Part shown: positions 44,744 to 54,641 of the stretch, in pieces
Numbering within the stretch: the first letter of the stretch is position 1
How the letters are laid out: each line of letters begins with the position of its first letter
Source: Desulfurivibrio sp044068625
GTDB lineage: Bacteria > Desulfobacterota > Desulfobulbia > Desulfobulbales > Desulfurivibrionaceae
Assembly (NCBI RefSeq): GCF_044068625.1
Contig: NZ_JBIPKH010000007.1
Coordinates: 1-64,000, forward strand
Direction of reading: 5' to 3'
DNA length: 64,000 bases
The notes under the pieces: generated by a model
Database searches by the model: none
What the model was told of the DNA's origin: nothing
What the model saw: only the letters and a program-made list of their open reading frames with translations
Program-made: the position numbers and the translations under genes

Positions 44744-47700
44744 ATGACCGATGGTACGCTGGAGCGGGCAAAATCAACCGATAAATCCGACCAAATCGAA
44801 TATCCCTTAGCACGCTGGTTATTCATCTTTATTCTGCTTCTGTTCTTAAGTCCCCAGGGGCTCCTCGCAGGGGATCACATCTTCGGACCACATACATACG
44901 AGAGGAATGACGGGCGACCCCACACCCATTCAACAATTTTTCCGAGTCTGACAACCGGACTTGGGCATCTTCTGGAAATACGCAATGGAAATAATGAGGG
45001 AGGAGATCGGGTTTCAAGCGCCATTGTCACCATCAATGGGATAGATGTCGTCAAGCCGTCCGACCTTAGCCAACAGGTGGCGCACCTTACACGTGAAGTC
45101 ACCCTGGGCTCCTCAAACACCTTTTCCGTGCGCATCTTCGGCGCCCCGGGCAGCTTCCTTACGATAGCGATCATAGGCACCAGCCAAGAGCCGCGGGATC
45201 CGCCGACCGTCTTTATCGAGGCCCAGCCCGCAACCATCAGTCAGGGCGATACCGCCACTCTGAGCTGGGAGGCAGCCAACGCCCATACCGTTTCCATCGA
45301 TCACGGCATCGGCGAAGTAGAAATCACCGGCTCCCTGCTCGTCTCGCCGGCCGAAACCACAACCTACACCATATCCGCCAGCGGACCGGGAGGCTCCGCC
45401 TCCGACAGCGTCAAGATCACCGTCGAGCCGCTGCCTGTAGAACCGCCGACCGTCTTCATCGAGGCCCAGCCCGCAACCATCGACCAAGGCGATACCGCCA
45501 CCCTGAGTTGGGAGGCAACCAACGCCCATACTGTTTCCATCGATCACGGCATCGGCGAAGTAGAAATCACCGGCTCCCTGCTCGTCTCGCCGGCCGAAAC
45601 CACAACCTACACCATATCCGCCAGCGGACCGGGAGGCTCCGCCTCGGACAGCGTTACGATAATTCTGGCCTCAGACCCTCCGCCGGTTGCTTCTGCCGCC
45701 AGGGTCACCCGAGCCAATGTGAATACAGGGTTCATCGGTTCCAAACAGATAGTCCGCACTTCTACCGGACGCCTTTATTACCTGAATGGCAACGCGGGAC
45801 ACACTGGCTTCTGGGATGGCTGGATAGAGGTGCATACCTCCGAAACGGGATACTCGTGGCAAAAGGTCAGTGCCCAAGATGAATGGTATTGGCACCATGG
45901 TATCTCGGCGGCCATTGACAGCACAAATGTAATCCATGTGATCTCCTATAACTGGAATCAGCGGCCATATTATCGTCAACTGAATACAGTTGACAGCGTT
46001 GCGGGGTCTCATTCCTGGGGAGCCGTCGAACAACTCGACTTGCGGACCGGGGCGTCAGGCAGCCTCACTTCCATAGCAATAGACGCCAATGATGTCCCGC
46101 ATGTGCTGTATCAACTTCGCGAGCAATACCGGGGCAGTTACTATACATCGTTGCATTATGCGAACCGCGTTGAAGGCGTATGGCGCACGATCACACTGAT
46201 ACCCGTAGAAGCTCAAAGTCAAGCCACGCCCGCGGATATCGCCATCGGACCAGACAACATCCCCTACATCCTGGCAGGGAATCAAATGCTGAAGGGGAAC
46301 GCTAATAATCCTTCTTTTTTCGACACTTATACCGGCACAGGCACCGGACATTCCTTCGTCATTCACCAAAATGGCAATGTCCGGGTGGCTGCAGACTTAA
46401 ACGGCAATTACATAAATTATCTGCACGATGCGACTCAGTCCTGGAGCCAGGGATGGGAACTGCTCGATTCCGGGTTGCAGGGCGGCCAAAACAGCAGGTT
46501 GGTACTGCTCGAGGATACCGCTTATGCAACCTGGGTCACCGATAATGAGTTCTGGGTGCGCAAGGGGTTCGACCAGCCAATGCTGATTGCCAGGATTCCG
46601 GACGGCTACGGCAACCTCAGCTCCTTTGTTGCGCGCTGGAGTTTCTATAACCACCACCGACCAGACATCATCGACTTTGGGTCGAGATCCTGGCTGAGCT
46701 CGTGGGGTGCGCCCAACACCGGAAACCACTACTGGCATGCCAGTCTCAATCCCACTGCCTCGGCTTCGTTCAGTGCCCATCCTACCCAGAGCCTGGGCGC
46801 TCCCTTGACCGTGCAGTTTACCGGCCATGGCTACCCTGCCATCGGCGCTTCAATAATCGGATGGGCATGGGATTTCGACAATAACGGCCAGATCGATTCC
46901 TATGAGCAAAACCCCACCCATACCTATACCGAAATCGGGCTTTACTCGGTCCGCCTCAACGTAACCGACTCATTCGGCAATACCGGCACAGCGCTCCGGG
47001 AAAACTACATTCAAGTAGGCGTTGACTCAGATGGTACCCCCTACTACGGCCAACTCTCCTTGTCATCAGATACCGTTGATTTCGGCACGATCAATACCGG
47101 CGGCTACCATTGGGCGTCCCTTGAGATCGCCAACAATGGAACCGGGCTGCTGGATCTGGGAGCCATACCTTCTCTCGAAGCGCCTTTTTCGGTAAGTAAG
47201 GACAATTGTTCCGGCGCCGTGCTTTATACCCATGGCCCAACATGTACTATCATGCTGGGTTTCACTCCTGCCGCTGAAGGAGTCCATAGCGCAAAACTCA
47301 TTATCCCTTCGAACGACCCGGACAGCCCCTTGACCAAAGTCTCCCTGGTCGGCAAATCGGAATCCGGGCCCCATACGGCTATCACCGGCACAGTCAGCAG
47401 CAGGGAAACCAGTGAGCCGCTGGCCGGCGCCCTGGTTTCCGTATTACACGCCAGGGATATCCACCTCAGCCCCGGGGATTATGATATTGCTAATTGGGGG
47501 CCCGCCGAATTTGAGGCGATCCGTGAAAATAACGATGTCAAGGCGGTCGATTCCGGTTCCACCTCAAAAATATTCAGAACAAGAAATCCTTTTGTTTCGC
47601 CCGACCCAATCAGCATCACCTGGAACGGGCTGGGATGCGACTCTCGCGATCAAGTCCTGGGACAGAGCTTCATCGCCGGCGACAACGGCTTGCTTACCGG

Positions 47701-50700
47701 CGTCAGCCTCAAGCTTGCACGGGAGGTCGGGGCTGAGGATCGCATTTTCGGCAACGTGAAGGTCTTCCTGAAGTCGCAGACAGGTGGGGACTCGGATGCG
47801 GTTCTCGCGGAGAGCAACTCCGTGGCTGCCAGGGATCTTGATACATCCGGCGCTTGGGAGGATTTCTCTTTCTCGGAACCTGCTGCGCTCATCAAGGGCC
47901 AAAATTATGTGCTGGAACTTGCCGGCGATACTTACAGGAAAGATTTTTTCGACGACGTTCTGTTCAGAGTCTACTGGCGTTACCAGACACCGGACCCGTA
48001 CAAGGGGGGTGAGGGATTTCAGCGAAAACAAGGCATATGGGAGCCCATATCGGGCAGCTTCGCCTTCAGAACCTTTATTGACGGGAAAGAGGATCAGGCC
48101 CAGGTCGCCGAATGCTCATCCTGTCCGGGGATTTCCAACCAGGGATCTGTCGTCCGAAGGATGCAGCTGCATGCATACAACCATAAACTCGAGCGGTGGG
48201 ATCACCTGCAGACCGCTCAACACGAACTCGGTTATGACGATGTTACCCTGGCAGGCTTGATCCTCGACAATTCCGCCGATTACTACGATTCCGACGGTTG
48301 GATCGAGACCAGAATCACCTACACTCCCAGCATGCAGCACCCAATGCCGTTTCTGGCCACCGACTATCTTGCCATTGATTTTCTCTCAACCCATAGCGGC
48401 GAGACCGACGCAAGCGGTCAATACAGCATAAGCGGGCTCCAGAGCGGGAGTTACGACGCTACCGCCGATAAGGCAGGGTATCATCCGGAGAACACCGCAG
48501 GCGCTATAATTGCCGGCGAAACGCATCGACGCGATTTCCAACTCCAGCCGGCTCCGCCCCTCATGATAACCATAACCTCGCCCGATGATGGCGCAAAGGT
48601 AACTGGATGGCCTCTCCTGATCACCGGAACGGTGACCAATGAAGCGGAGGTAACGGTAAACGGTCAAACAGCGACCCTAAATGGAGAAAATTACCGGGCA
48701 AACCTATATCCTGCGGGTTATGGCGAATATGTAATAAACGTGACCGCTGTCGACCAGTATGGGCAGAGCCGAACGGCAACTATTGAGGTACTGCTGGATA
48801 TGGGGCAAATTACCGGCGTCGTCACCGCCACGGCGACCGGGCAGCCCATCCAGGGCACGACAATCCAGTTGCGAGCTTCCCAGTCTTCACCTGTTTACCA
48901 GACCGTGTACTCGGGACCGGACGGAAGCTATGAGTTGATGGGGTTGCCCCCCGGCTCCTATTATCTTACAGCGTCCAGACACGATTATCTTCCGGTCTCC
49001 TTTTCCGGGGAGATTGCCGGCGGCCAAAGCCTCGTTCACGACATGGCCTTGAAAATGGTTGCCCCGGTTATAAGCAACATCGGGATCACCGAGATAACCA
49101 CCAACTCCGCCACCGTTATCTGGACCACCAATCAACCGGCGGACAGTATGGTGGAGTATGGCGAAACCTCCGCATATGGAAGCTCGGTGGCCGACGCCAC
49201 TCTGGTACTCAACCACAGTATGGAACTTGCCGACCTCAAACCGGGCACGACGTACCACTTCCGGCTTATCTCAACCAACAGCGACGGCAGCAGCCGGTCA
49301 ACCAGCAACCAGACCTTGCAAACCGAGACATCATCTAACCCTCCCGAAATCAGCAATATCGAGGTGGTGGACATCACTGGCACCTCAGCCACAATCGCCT
49401 GGATCACCGACCAACCGGCAGACAGCGTGGTGGAATACGGGACCAGCCAGTCTTATGGGCAAACTGTATCTAAAGACCACCCTACCACCATTCACACCCT
49501 GACCATAACCGGCCTTGCACCAGGGTCGAATTACCATTTTCGGATTACCTCAACCAACAGCGATGGCGACAGCCAATCAAGCGATGACCTGACGTTCCGC
49601 ACCAACGATTCTCCGACAATCAGCAACATCGCCGTGGAGAATATTACCGCCAACTCGGCGACCATTACCTGGAGCACGGATCAGCCGGCCACCGGTAAAG
49701 TGGAGTATGGCGAAACCACGGCTTACGGACTTACCGTTGGCAGCACGGAACCGACCACCAGCCATCGCTTTACCCTGACAGATCTTAACTCCGGGCAGCA
49801 ACACCACTTCCGGGTCTCATCCAGCAACCAGGAGGGGCAGACCACAACCTCGGGCAACCACAACTTTGAGACCATCGCCCTGTTTAACCTGCAAATCTTG
49901 TCGCCCCAGCAGCACGAAACAATCCCCCGTTCCAATGTCCTGGTCAAGGGAACCATCAGCCACAACGAAGGGCTTGAAACCGGGATCGTGGTCAACGGAG
50001 TAACCGCCCTGGTCCATAACGGATCCTTTGTCGCCGATGTACCCTTGCAGCCCGGTGACAACACCCTGATTGTCGGAGCGATCGACATCAAAGGCCAATA
50101 TGCCGCGAAATCGCTTTATCTTACCTCGAGCCCCGCTGCCCGCTACATCACCGTGAATGCGAATGCGGAATCCGGCCCCGCCCCTCTGGAGATCAAGCTC
50201 GGGGTGGAAGCCGGTTTCTCCTGGTCCGGACAACCGCAACTTTCCTACCTGGGACCGGGAGTGGTCGACATCGTCTCCTCTTCAACGGATGGCTGGGAAC
50301 TCAGATTGAACGCACCGGGCATCTATGAGTTCACCGTTACGGTCCAAGACGAACAGGGCGCTTTTTTCAGCGACCAGGTGGCCGTTCTGGCAATTGACCG
50401 GACGGCCCTCAACCATAATCTTCAAGCCAAATGGGAAGGAATGAAGCAGGCACTGATTGCCGGAGATATCGACACGGCGGTTGAGCATTTCTCCCTGTGG
50501 CAGCAGGACACCTTCCGGGAAATCTTTACGATCATGAAAGCCGAGTTGCCGCAGATTGCTCAGGAGATGCAGGATATTGAAATGATCCACCAGAAAAACA
50601 ACACCGCCGAGTATCGGATAAGAAGAGAGGTGGTCTTCAGGGGAGAGCCGGAGATTGTTACCTTCTATATCTACTTTGAAAAAGGGGTCGACGGGATATG

Positions 50701-50719
50701 GCGGATCAGGGATTTTTAA
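44744..50719 (+). CDS. Giant secreted multidomain protein (Ig-like, propeller, PKD, Fn3 domains)
   Basis: The 1991-residue protein starts with a 23-residue basic/acidic tail, then a hydrophobic signal (WLFIFILLLFLSPQGLLAG). Approximate domains: two near-identical 81-residue Ig-like units (153-309), a BNR/sialidase-like beta-propeller (315-655), PKD (666-760, with WAWDFDNNGQID) and a choice-of-anchor-D-like domain (766-875). A carboxypeptidase-regulatory-like unit is split by a jelly-roll insert (880-1270). A glucodextranase-like unit (1270-1350), another carboxypeptidase-like unit (1352-1437), three Fn3 units (1441-1710), two more beta domains and a C-terminal NTF2-like domain (about 1893-1991, ending DGIWRIRDF) follow. 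No LPXTG or PEP-CTERM anchor is seen. AGGAG lies five bases before the ATG. It is probably surface-exposed or extracellular; an adhesin or polymer-binding role is inference. Its end overlaps the next gene by 22 bases. Confidence 0.9.
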   Translation: MTDGTLERAKSTDKSDQIEYPLARWLFIFILLLFLSPQGLLAGDHIFGPHTYERNDGRPHTHSTIFPSLTTGLGHLLEIRNGNNEGGDRVSSAIVTINGIDVVKPSDLSQQVAHLTREVTLGSSNTFSVRIFGAPGSFLTIAIIGTSQEPRDPPTVFIEAQPATISQGDTATLSWEAANAHTVSIDHGIGEVEITGSLLVSPAETTTYTISASGPGGSASDSVKITVEPLPVEPPTVFIEAQPATIDQGDTATLSWEATNAHTVSIDHGIGEVEITGSLLVSPAETTTYTISASGPGGSASDSVTIILASDPPPVASAARVTRANVNTGFIGSKQIVRTSTGRLYYLNGNAGHTGFWDGWIEVHTSETGYSWQKVSAQDEWYWHHGISAAIDSTNVIHVISYNWNQRPYYRQLNTVDSVAGSHSWGAVEQLDLRTGASGSLTSIAIDANDVPHVLYQLREQYRGSYYTSLHYANRVEGVWRTITLIPVEAQSQATPADIAIGPDNIPYILAGNQMLKGNANNPSFFDTYTGTGTGHSFVIHQNGNVRVAADLNGNYINYLHDATQSWSQGWELLDSGLQGGQNSRLVLLEDTAYATWVTDNEFWVRKGFDQPMLIARIPDGYGNLSSFVARWSFYNHHRPDIIDFGSRSWLSSWGAPNTGNHYWHASLNPTASASFSAHPTQSLGAPLTVQFTGHGYPAIGASIIGWAWDFDNNGQIDSYEQNPTHTYTEIGLYSVRLNVTDSFGNTGTALRENYIQVGVDSDGTPYYGQLSLSSDTVDFGTINTGGYHWASLEIANNGTGLLDLGAIPSLEAPFSVSKDNCSGAVLYTHGPTCTIMLGFTPAAEGVHSAKLIIPSNDPDSPLTKVSLVGKSESGPHTAITGTVSSRETSEPLAGALVSVLHARDIHLSPGDYDIANWGPAEFEAIRENNDVKAVDSGSTSKIFRTRNPFVSPDPISITWNGLGCDSRDQVLGQSFIAGDNGLLTGVSLKLAREVGAEDRIFGNVKVFLKSQTGGDSDAVLAESNSVAARDLDTSGAWEDFSFSEPAALIKGQNYVLELAGDTYRKDFFDDVLFRVYWRYQTPDPYKGGEGFQRKQGIWEPISGSFAFRTFIDGKEDQAQVAECSSCPGISNQGSVVRRMQLHAYNHKLERWDHLQTAQHELGYDDVTLAGLILDNSADYYDSDGWIETRITYTPSMQHPMPFLATDYLAIDFLSTHSGETDASGQYSISGLQSGSYDATADKAGYHPENTAGAIIAGETHRRDFQLQPAPPLMITITSPDDGAKVTGWPLLITGTVTNEAEVTVNGQTATLNGENYRANLYPAGYGEYVINVTAVDQYGQSRTATIEVLLDMGQITGVVTATATGQPIQGTTIQLRASQSSPVYQTVYSGPDGSYELMGLPPGSYYLTASRHDYLPVSFSGEIAGGQSLVHDMALKMVAPVISNIGITEITTNSATVIWTTNQPADSMVEYGETSAYGSSVADATLVLNHSMELADLKPGTTYHFRLISTNSDGSSRSTSNQTLQTETSSNPPEISNIEVVDITGTSATIAWITDQPADSVVEYGTSQSYGQTVSKDHPTTIHTLTITGLAPGSNYHFRITSTNSDGDSQSSDDLTFRTNDSPTISNIAVENITANSATITWSTDQPATGKVEYGETTAYGLTVGSTEPTTSHRFTLTDLNSGQQHHFRVSSSNQEGQTTTSGNHNFETIALFNLQILSPQQHETIPRSNVLVKGTISHNEGLETGIVVNGVTALVHNGSFVADVPLQPGDNTLIVGAIDIKGQYAAKSLYLTSSPAARYITVNANAESGPAPLEIKLGVEAGFSWSGQPQLSYLGPGVVDIVSSSTDGWELRLNAPGIYEFTVTVQDEQGAFFSDQVAVLAIDRTALNHNLQAKWEGMKQALIAGDIDTAVEHFSLWQQDTFREIFTIMKAELPQIAQEMQDIEMIHQKNNTAEYRIRREVVFRGEPEIVTFYIYFEKGVDGIWRIRDF
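45200..45670 (+). repeat. Tandem 243-base coding repeat (two Ig-like units)
   Basis: The unit starting CCGCCGACCGTCTTTATCGA at 45200 recurs at 45443 with very few changes, giving two almost identical 81-residue domains (AQPATISQGDTATLSWEA, then LLVSPAETTTYTISASGPGG). The near identity suggests a recent duplication or ongoing gene conversion. A diverged copy of the same domain ends the phospholipase-like protein at about 56996-57229. Confidence 0.88.
49064..49875 (+). repeat. Three tandem Fn3 units in the giant protein
   Basis: Units of about 270 bases start near 49064, 49338 and 49610. Each reads ISNI...TSATI-W-TDQPAD-S-VEYG, then a YHFR strand with ..TNSDG. They resemble the purple-acid-phosphatase-type Fn3 found in secreted bacterial enzymes. 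The copies are diverged, so this is an older array than the Ig-like pair. Confidence 0.85.
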
Positions 50720-51321
50720 ACCGGTTAGTCCGGTATTTTAACAGGATGGGAACGGGCCGTAAATTTATTATCTGCGCCAGTCTTTTGCACAGCGCATTAC
50801 TTTTAAACGGCTGCGCTGGGCCAACCACCATCCGAGTACTCGACGCCGAAACCAAGGAGCCTATCGAGGGGGCAGTGGCTATAGCAATGTGGTACCGAAC
50901 CAAGGGTCTCCCCGGGCTATCTTCCACTTATACCGCCAAGGTCGTGGAGGCGGAATCGGATGCCGACGGCTTCTTCAGAATTCCCGGGGTCGCCGGCACC
51001 CTGGCCCTGCAGAAGCCCCACCTCAAGGTCTACAAGCCAGGGTATGTTGGATGGGACTCAAAACTAATTTATCTGGGGCGCAGCGAAAAAAACCCAACGA
51101 TCCCTGTTTACGAAAGAAGAGAGACGTTCGCGATGAAAGACCAAGATCTTTATCTGGAGCCTTGGAGGGAGGAATATACTCATGTTAGTCATGAACTTTT
51201 CTTAAGTATACCAGGAGACAAAATCGACCTGAGCACTTCGAAGTACCTTACAAAAATTCATGATTACGAGGCACCGCGCAGCCAGAGTGAGAGAAAATTG
51301 CGCAGGGAGAGGATGAAATGA
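50698..51321 (+). CDS. Lipoprotein, copy 1 of the duplicated cassette
   Basis: The 207-residue product has a basic N-terminal region, a hydrophobic segment and a lipobox (SALLLNGC). A carboxypeptidase-regulatory-like domain follows (TIRVLDAETKEPIEGAVAIA, WYRTKGLPGLSS, DADGFFRIPG), then a variable charged C-terminal half. A start at 50746 would give a shorter signal, but ATG 50698 with AAGGGG upstream is preserved in both copies. It overlaps the giant gene by 22 bases and the next gene by four, so the three are translationally linked. Compared with copy 2, the first 95 residues are nearly identical and the rest is diverged. Confidence 0.82.
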   Translation: MADQGFLNRLVRYFNRMGTGRKFIICASLLHSALLLNGCAGPTTIRVLDAETKEPIEGAVAIAMWYRTKGLPGLSSTYTAKVVEAESDADGFFRIPGVAGTLALQKPHLKVYKPGYVGWDSKLIYLGRSEKNPTIPVYERRETFAMKDQDLYLEPWREEYTHVSHELFLSIPGDKIDLSTSKYLTKIHDYEAPRSQSERKLRRERMK

Positions 51322-52235
51322 TGAACAGGATATTCAGCTATTCTATTGCATTTTTTTTGTGTTTGCCTCCATCAATTGCACTTCCCTTTGACGACAAGAA
51401 AACCCATCGGGAACTCACTGTACTAGCAATTGAGCATTCATCACTCGAGCTTTTTCTCGATAATCAATTAGCATTATCTGGCGGATACAATAGTGCCCTG
51501 AAAATTGGCTCTACAAGCCGAACTGCAACACAATGGCTTCGGGAAGGTGCCTTCCTTGAAGACGACCCGCGCTGCCGCGCCAGCAATCATTTCCATGATC
51601 CCACCAAACCCTGGCCCGAGGCCATGTTGACGGATTCCACCTGGTATCTTAATCTTCGCTGTGGAACTTCAAGATATTCCAACCTGGTCTGGGCCACCGG
51701 CATGGTGGACGAGAACCAGACACCACTGCACCCCCCAGTGAACAATGACCCCAACATTAACAATGGCCGGAACTGGTCAGTAGCCCGGGATCTGTTTTAC
51801 CACGCCCTGACCAGTTCCAGCCAAGTCGAACGTGAACACTACCTGGCCGGAACCTTTCTGACCCTGGGCCACGTACTCCACCTCCTCCAGGACATGGCGG
51901 TCCCGGCCCATACCAGGAATGATTTTTCGCAAGGACATACTCAAAACATTGGCTGTCCCGAGGGGTGGCGGTGCGGGCTCGACTGGATTGGCAATCCCTT
52001 CGAAGGATATGTGCGGGATAATTTCGATCTGATCGATGAAGAGATTTCCATCATCAGTAAACCCTTCACCGGCGAAAAGGTTCTGACCAATTACTGGGAC
52101 ACCGGGTCGGTCCGCAGTTCCAACTCTTACCAGACCGGATTCGACATCGGTCTGGCCGAGTACAGCAACACCAACTTTGTAAGTTATTCCACCATATTCC
52201 AGCATGAATCAAACACTAAGCACTACTTTCTCTAA
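51318..52235 (+). CDS. Zinc phospholipase-C-like protein, truncated copy 1
   Basis: The 305-residue product has a signal peptide (MMNRIFSYSIAFFLCLPPSIA) and a phospholipase C/S1-P1 nuclease-like zinc site pattern: HRELTVLAIEH, SNHFHDPTKPW and LGHVLHLLQDMAVPAHTRND. It ends at HESNTKHYFL, where copy 2 goes on as DESNTNHYFPYPNRES. The break is the duplication junction, so the TolB-like and Ig-like C-terminal parts are missing. The zinc-site residues are intact, so a minimal enzyme remains possible. Substrate unknown. Confidence 0.8.
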   Translation: MMNRIFSYSIAFFLCLPPSIALPFDDKKTHRELTVLAIEHSSLELFLDNQLALSGGYNSALKIGSTSRTATQWLREGAFLEDDPRCRASNHFHDPTKPWPEAMLTDSTWYLNLRCGTSRYSNLVWATGMVDENQTPLHPPVNNDPNINNGRNWSVARDLFYHALTSSSQVEREHYLAGTFLTLGHVLHLLQDMAVPAHTRNDFSQGHTQNIGCPEGWRCGLDWIGNPFEGYVRDNFDLIDEEISIISKPFTGEKVLTNYWDTGSVRSSNSYQTGFDIGLAEYSNTNFVSYSTIFQHESNTKHYFL

Positions 52236-52253
52236 AAAAGGGGACGATGGAAT

Positions 52254-52877
52254 ATGGCGGATCAGGGATTTTTAAGCCAGATAGCTCGACATTTTAACGG
52301 GATGGGAACGGGCCGTAAATTTATTATCTGCGTCAGCCTTTTGGTCAGCGCATTACTTTTAAACGGCTGCGCTGGGCCGACCACCTTCCAAGTGCTCGAT
52401 GCCGAAACCAAGGAGCCCATAGAGGGAGCGGTGGCTTTAGCAATGTGGTACCGAACCAAGGGTCTGCCCGGGCTATCTTCCACTTATACCGCCAAGGCCG
52501 TGGAGGCGGAATCGGATGCCGACGGCTTCCTGAGAATACCCATGCGCTTCGGCACGTTTGCCCTGGATAAACCCCATCTCAAGATTTACAAGCCCGGTTA
52601 CGTGGGGTGGGATTCCAAGTTGATTTATCTGGGTTGCAGAAAAGATGATAAAACAAGGGCTCGATATCAAAGACGAGAAAATTTCAGGATGAAGAGCCAG
52701 AAGTTGTATCTTGAGCCCTGGAAAGAGGAATATTCTTTTGTAAGTCATGGGTCTTTCATCGGGCCGGCTTTGGATCTTCGGGAAGCTGGACTGAAAGAAT
52801 CGAAGTATTGGAATGCTATAGATTATGAAGTTGCGTTTCGCTTTAAAGAAAGAGAAACTTTTCGGAAGAAGAGGTAA
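52254..52877 (+). CDS. Lipoprotein, copy 2 of the duplicated cassette
   Basis: The 207-residue paralogue keeps the signal and lipobox (SALLLNGC) and the AETKEPIEGAVALAMWYRTK region almost unchanged. From about residue 96 (FLRIPMRFGTFALDK) it diverges from copy 1, while keeping PHLKIYKPGYVGWDSKLIYL. It is followed by the full-length phospholipase-like gene after three bases. It begins in the leftover 3' end of the giant gene created by the duplication. Confidence 0.82.
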   Translation: MADQGFLSQIARHFNGMGTGRKFIICVSLLVSALLLNGCAGPTTFQVLDAETKEPIEGAVALAMWYRTKGLPGLSSTYTAKAVEAESDADGFLRIPMRFGTFALDKPHLKIYKPGYVGWDSKLIYLGCRKDDKTRARYQRRENFRMKSQKLYLEPWKEEYSFVSHGSFIGPALDLREAGLKESKYWNAIDYEVAFRFKERETFRKKR

Positions 52878-52880
52878 GCC

Positions 52881-54641
52881 ATGAAAAAAATATTTTCTTG
52901 TTTCGCCATAGTGTTCTTAATCTCCTCTTCTCTGGCCTTTGCCTTTGACGACAAACGTTCGCATCCTTCCTTTACCGAAACAGCTGTTGGGCACTCAATC
53001 CTCGAAGATACTCTCATCGCAAACCTCGGCATTGAGAGAGGCATTGGTACTAGATTGTCTGATAGAATAGATACATTTGCAATCATAGATTGGCTTAAGA
53101 GAGGTGCCGAGCTAGAAGACGACCCGCGCTGCCGCGCCAGCAATCATTTCCATGACCCGACCAAACCCTGGCCCGAGGCCATGTTGACGGATTCCACCTG
53201 GTATCTCAATCTTTACTGTGGAACTTCAAGATATTCCAACCTGGTCTGGGCTACCGGCATGGTGGATGAGAATCAGACACCGCTGCATCCCCCCGTGAAC
53301 AATGATTCCAATATTAACAATGGCCGGAACTGGTCGGTAGCCCGGGATCTGTTTTACCACGCCCTAACCAGTTCCAGCCAAGTCGAACGTGAACACTACC
53401 TGGCCGGAACCTTTTTGACCTTAGGCCACGTACTCCACCTCCTTCAGGACATGGCGGTCCCGGCCCATACCAGGAATGATTTTTCGCAAGGACATATACA
53501 GGTTATTGGCTGTCCCGGAGGGTTCTGTCTGTCCGGCTGGATTGGCAATCCCTTCGAAGGATATGTTCGGGATAATTTCGATCTGATCGATGAAGAGATT
53601 TCCATCATCAGCAAACCCTTCACCGGCGAAAGGGTTCTGACCAACTTCTGGGACACCGGTTCGGTCCGCAGTTCCAACTCTTACCAGACCGGATTCGACA
53701 TCGGTCTGGCCGAGTACAGCAACACCAACTTTGTCAGTCATTCCACCATATTCCAGGATGAATCAAACACGAATCACTACTTTCCATATCCCAATCGGGA
53801 AAGCGTTGCTGATCCCGCCTATCCGGAACTGGCCGACTACCGGCTGCATCAGGTCTGGGCCCGGGACGATCAACTGGACCAGGTTATATACGTGGCAAAA
53901 AACAACCACGGCGAAAAGATCGATAAATTTTTGAAACCGCGCTATCTCAAATTCGGCGGCGGCTGGCCCGACAACCCGCCGCTATATCGCCTTGCCTTTA
54001 CCCTGGACGACCAGTGTTACCTTGAATATGCCAAACGACTCATCCCGCGCGCCATCGGCTATTCAGCTTCCCTGCTCGATTATTTCTTCCGCGGCCGTAT
54101 CGACATTAAAAGCCCATTACAGTTGATCGGCCCCGATTCCTCTATTACCGGCCTTAGTTTTGCCATGAAGAACAGTACCGCCCCCATCGAAGCGGGCTGG
54201 AACGTGGAGCCGATGACGGAAGGAAAAATCGAACTGGCTTACAGCTACAAGCTGCCCGACCATCGGGATCCCTTTTTCCGGCGGGTTGGGCAAGCAATTT
54301 ACGTAATTTCGGGGCCGGCGGACGCCATCAATTACGGCTACGTGCCTGTCACCGTTAACCTGCCGGAAAACGTACCGGCCAATGCTTACGACTTTACATT
54401 CACCGTGGTTTTCAATGGCACGCTGGGCAACGAGGCCGGCGCGGTCGCCGCTCAGGTTTACCAATTCGACAATACCCGGCTGGCATACTTCCACCAACCG
54501 GGCGGGCAACCCAACACCAGCAATATCATGGTCATCTCGCCGTCTGGAGCCCACCCCTACCCGGTCACCGACGCAACCACTCCCAACCCTTGGTATTTTG
54601 GTTCCTCAGCAAAATCTGTGGGTAAACTTCGGCATGGGTAG
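52881..54641 (+). pseudogene. Zinc phospholipase-C-like protein, copy 2, 5' part interrupted by an IS
   Basis: The original frame runs to 54599; the last 13 codons to 54641 come from the IS. The intact part (573 codons) has a signal peptide (MKKIFSCFAIVFLISSSLAFA), the zinc-site motifs SNHFHDPTKPW and LGHVLHLLQDMAVPAHTRND, then a region absent from copy 1 (YPNRESVADPAYPELADYRL, a CYLEYAKRLIPRAIGYSASL helix and beta strands to NPWYF). The other half is at 56174-57229. The truncated product keeps the catalytic domain and may still be made and secreted. Confidence 0.85.
54592..54599 (+). repeat. Left target-site duplication of the IS
   Basis: GGTATTTT at 54592-54599 is repeated at 56166-56173, directly outside the two IS ends. 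Eight bases is the usual length for ISL3-family elements. Confidence 0.88.

Larger units (their letters stand above)
50683..54641 (+). repeat. Tandem duplication of a lipoprotein/phospholipase-like cassette
   Basis: Copy 1 runs from about 50683 to about 52229 and copy 2 starts near 52239. Gene starts are offset by 1556 bases (lipoprotein) and 1563 bases (enzyme). The copy 2 start carries a piece of the giant gene's last codons (ATATGGCGGATCAGGGATTT), which proves that the unit began inside that gene's 3' end. Confidence 0.87.
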
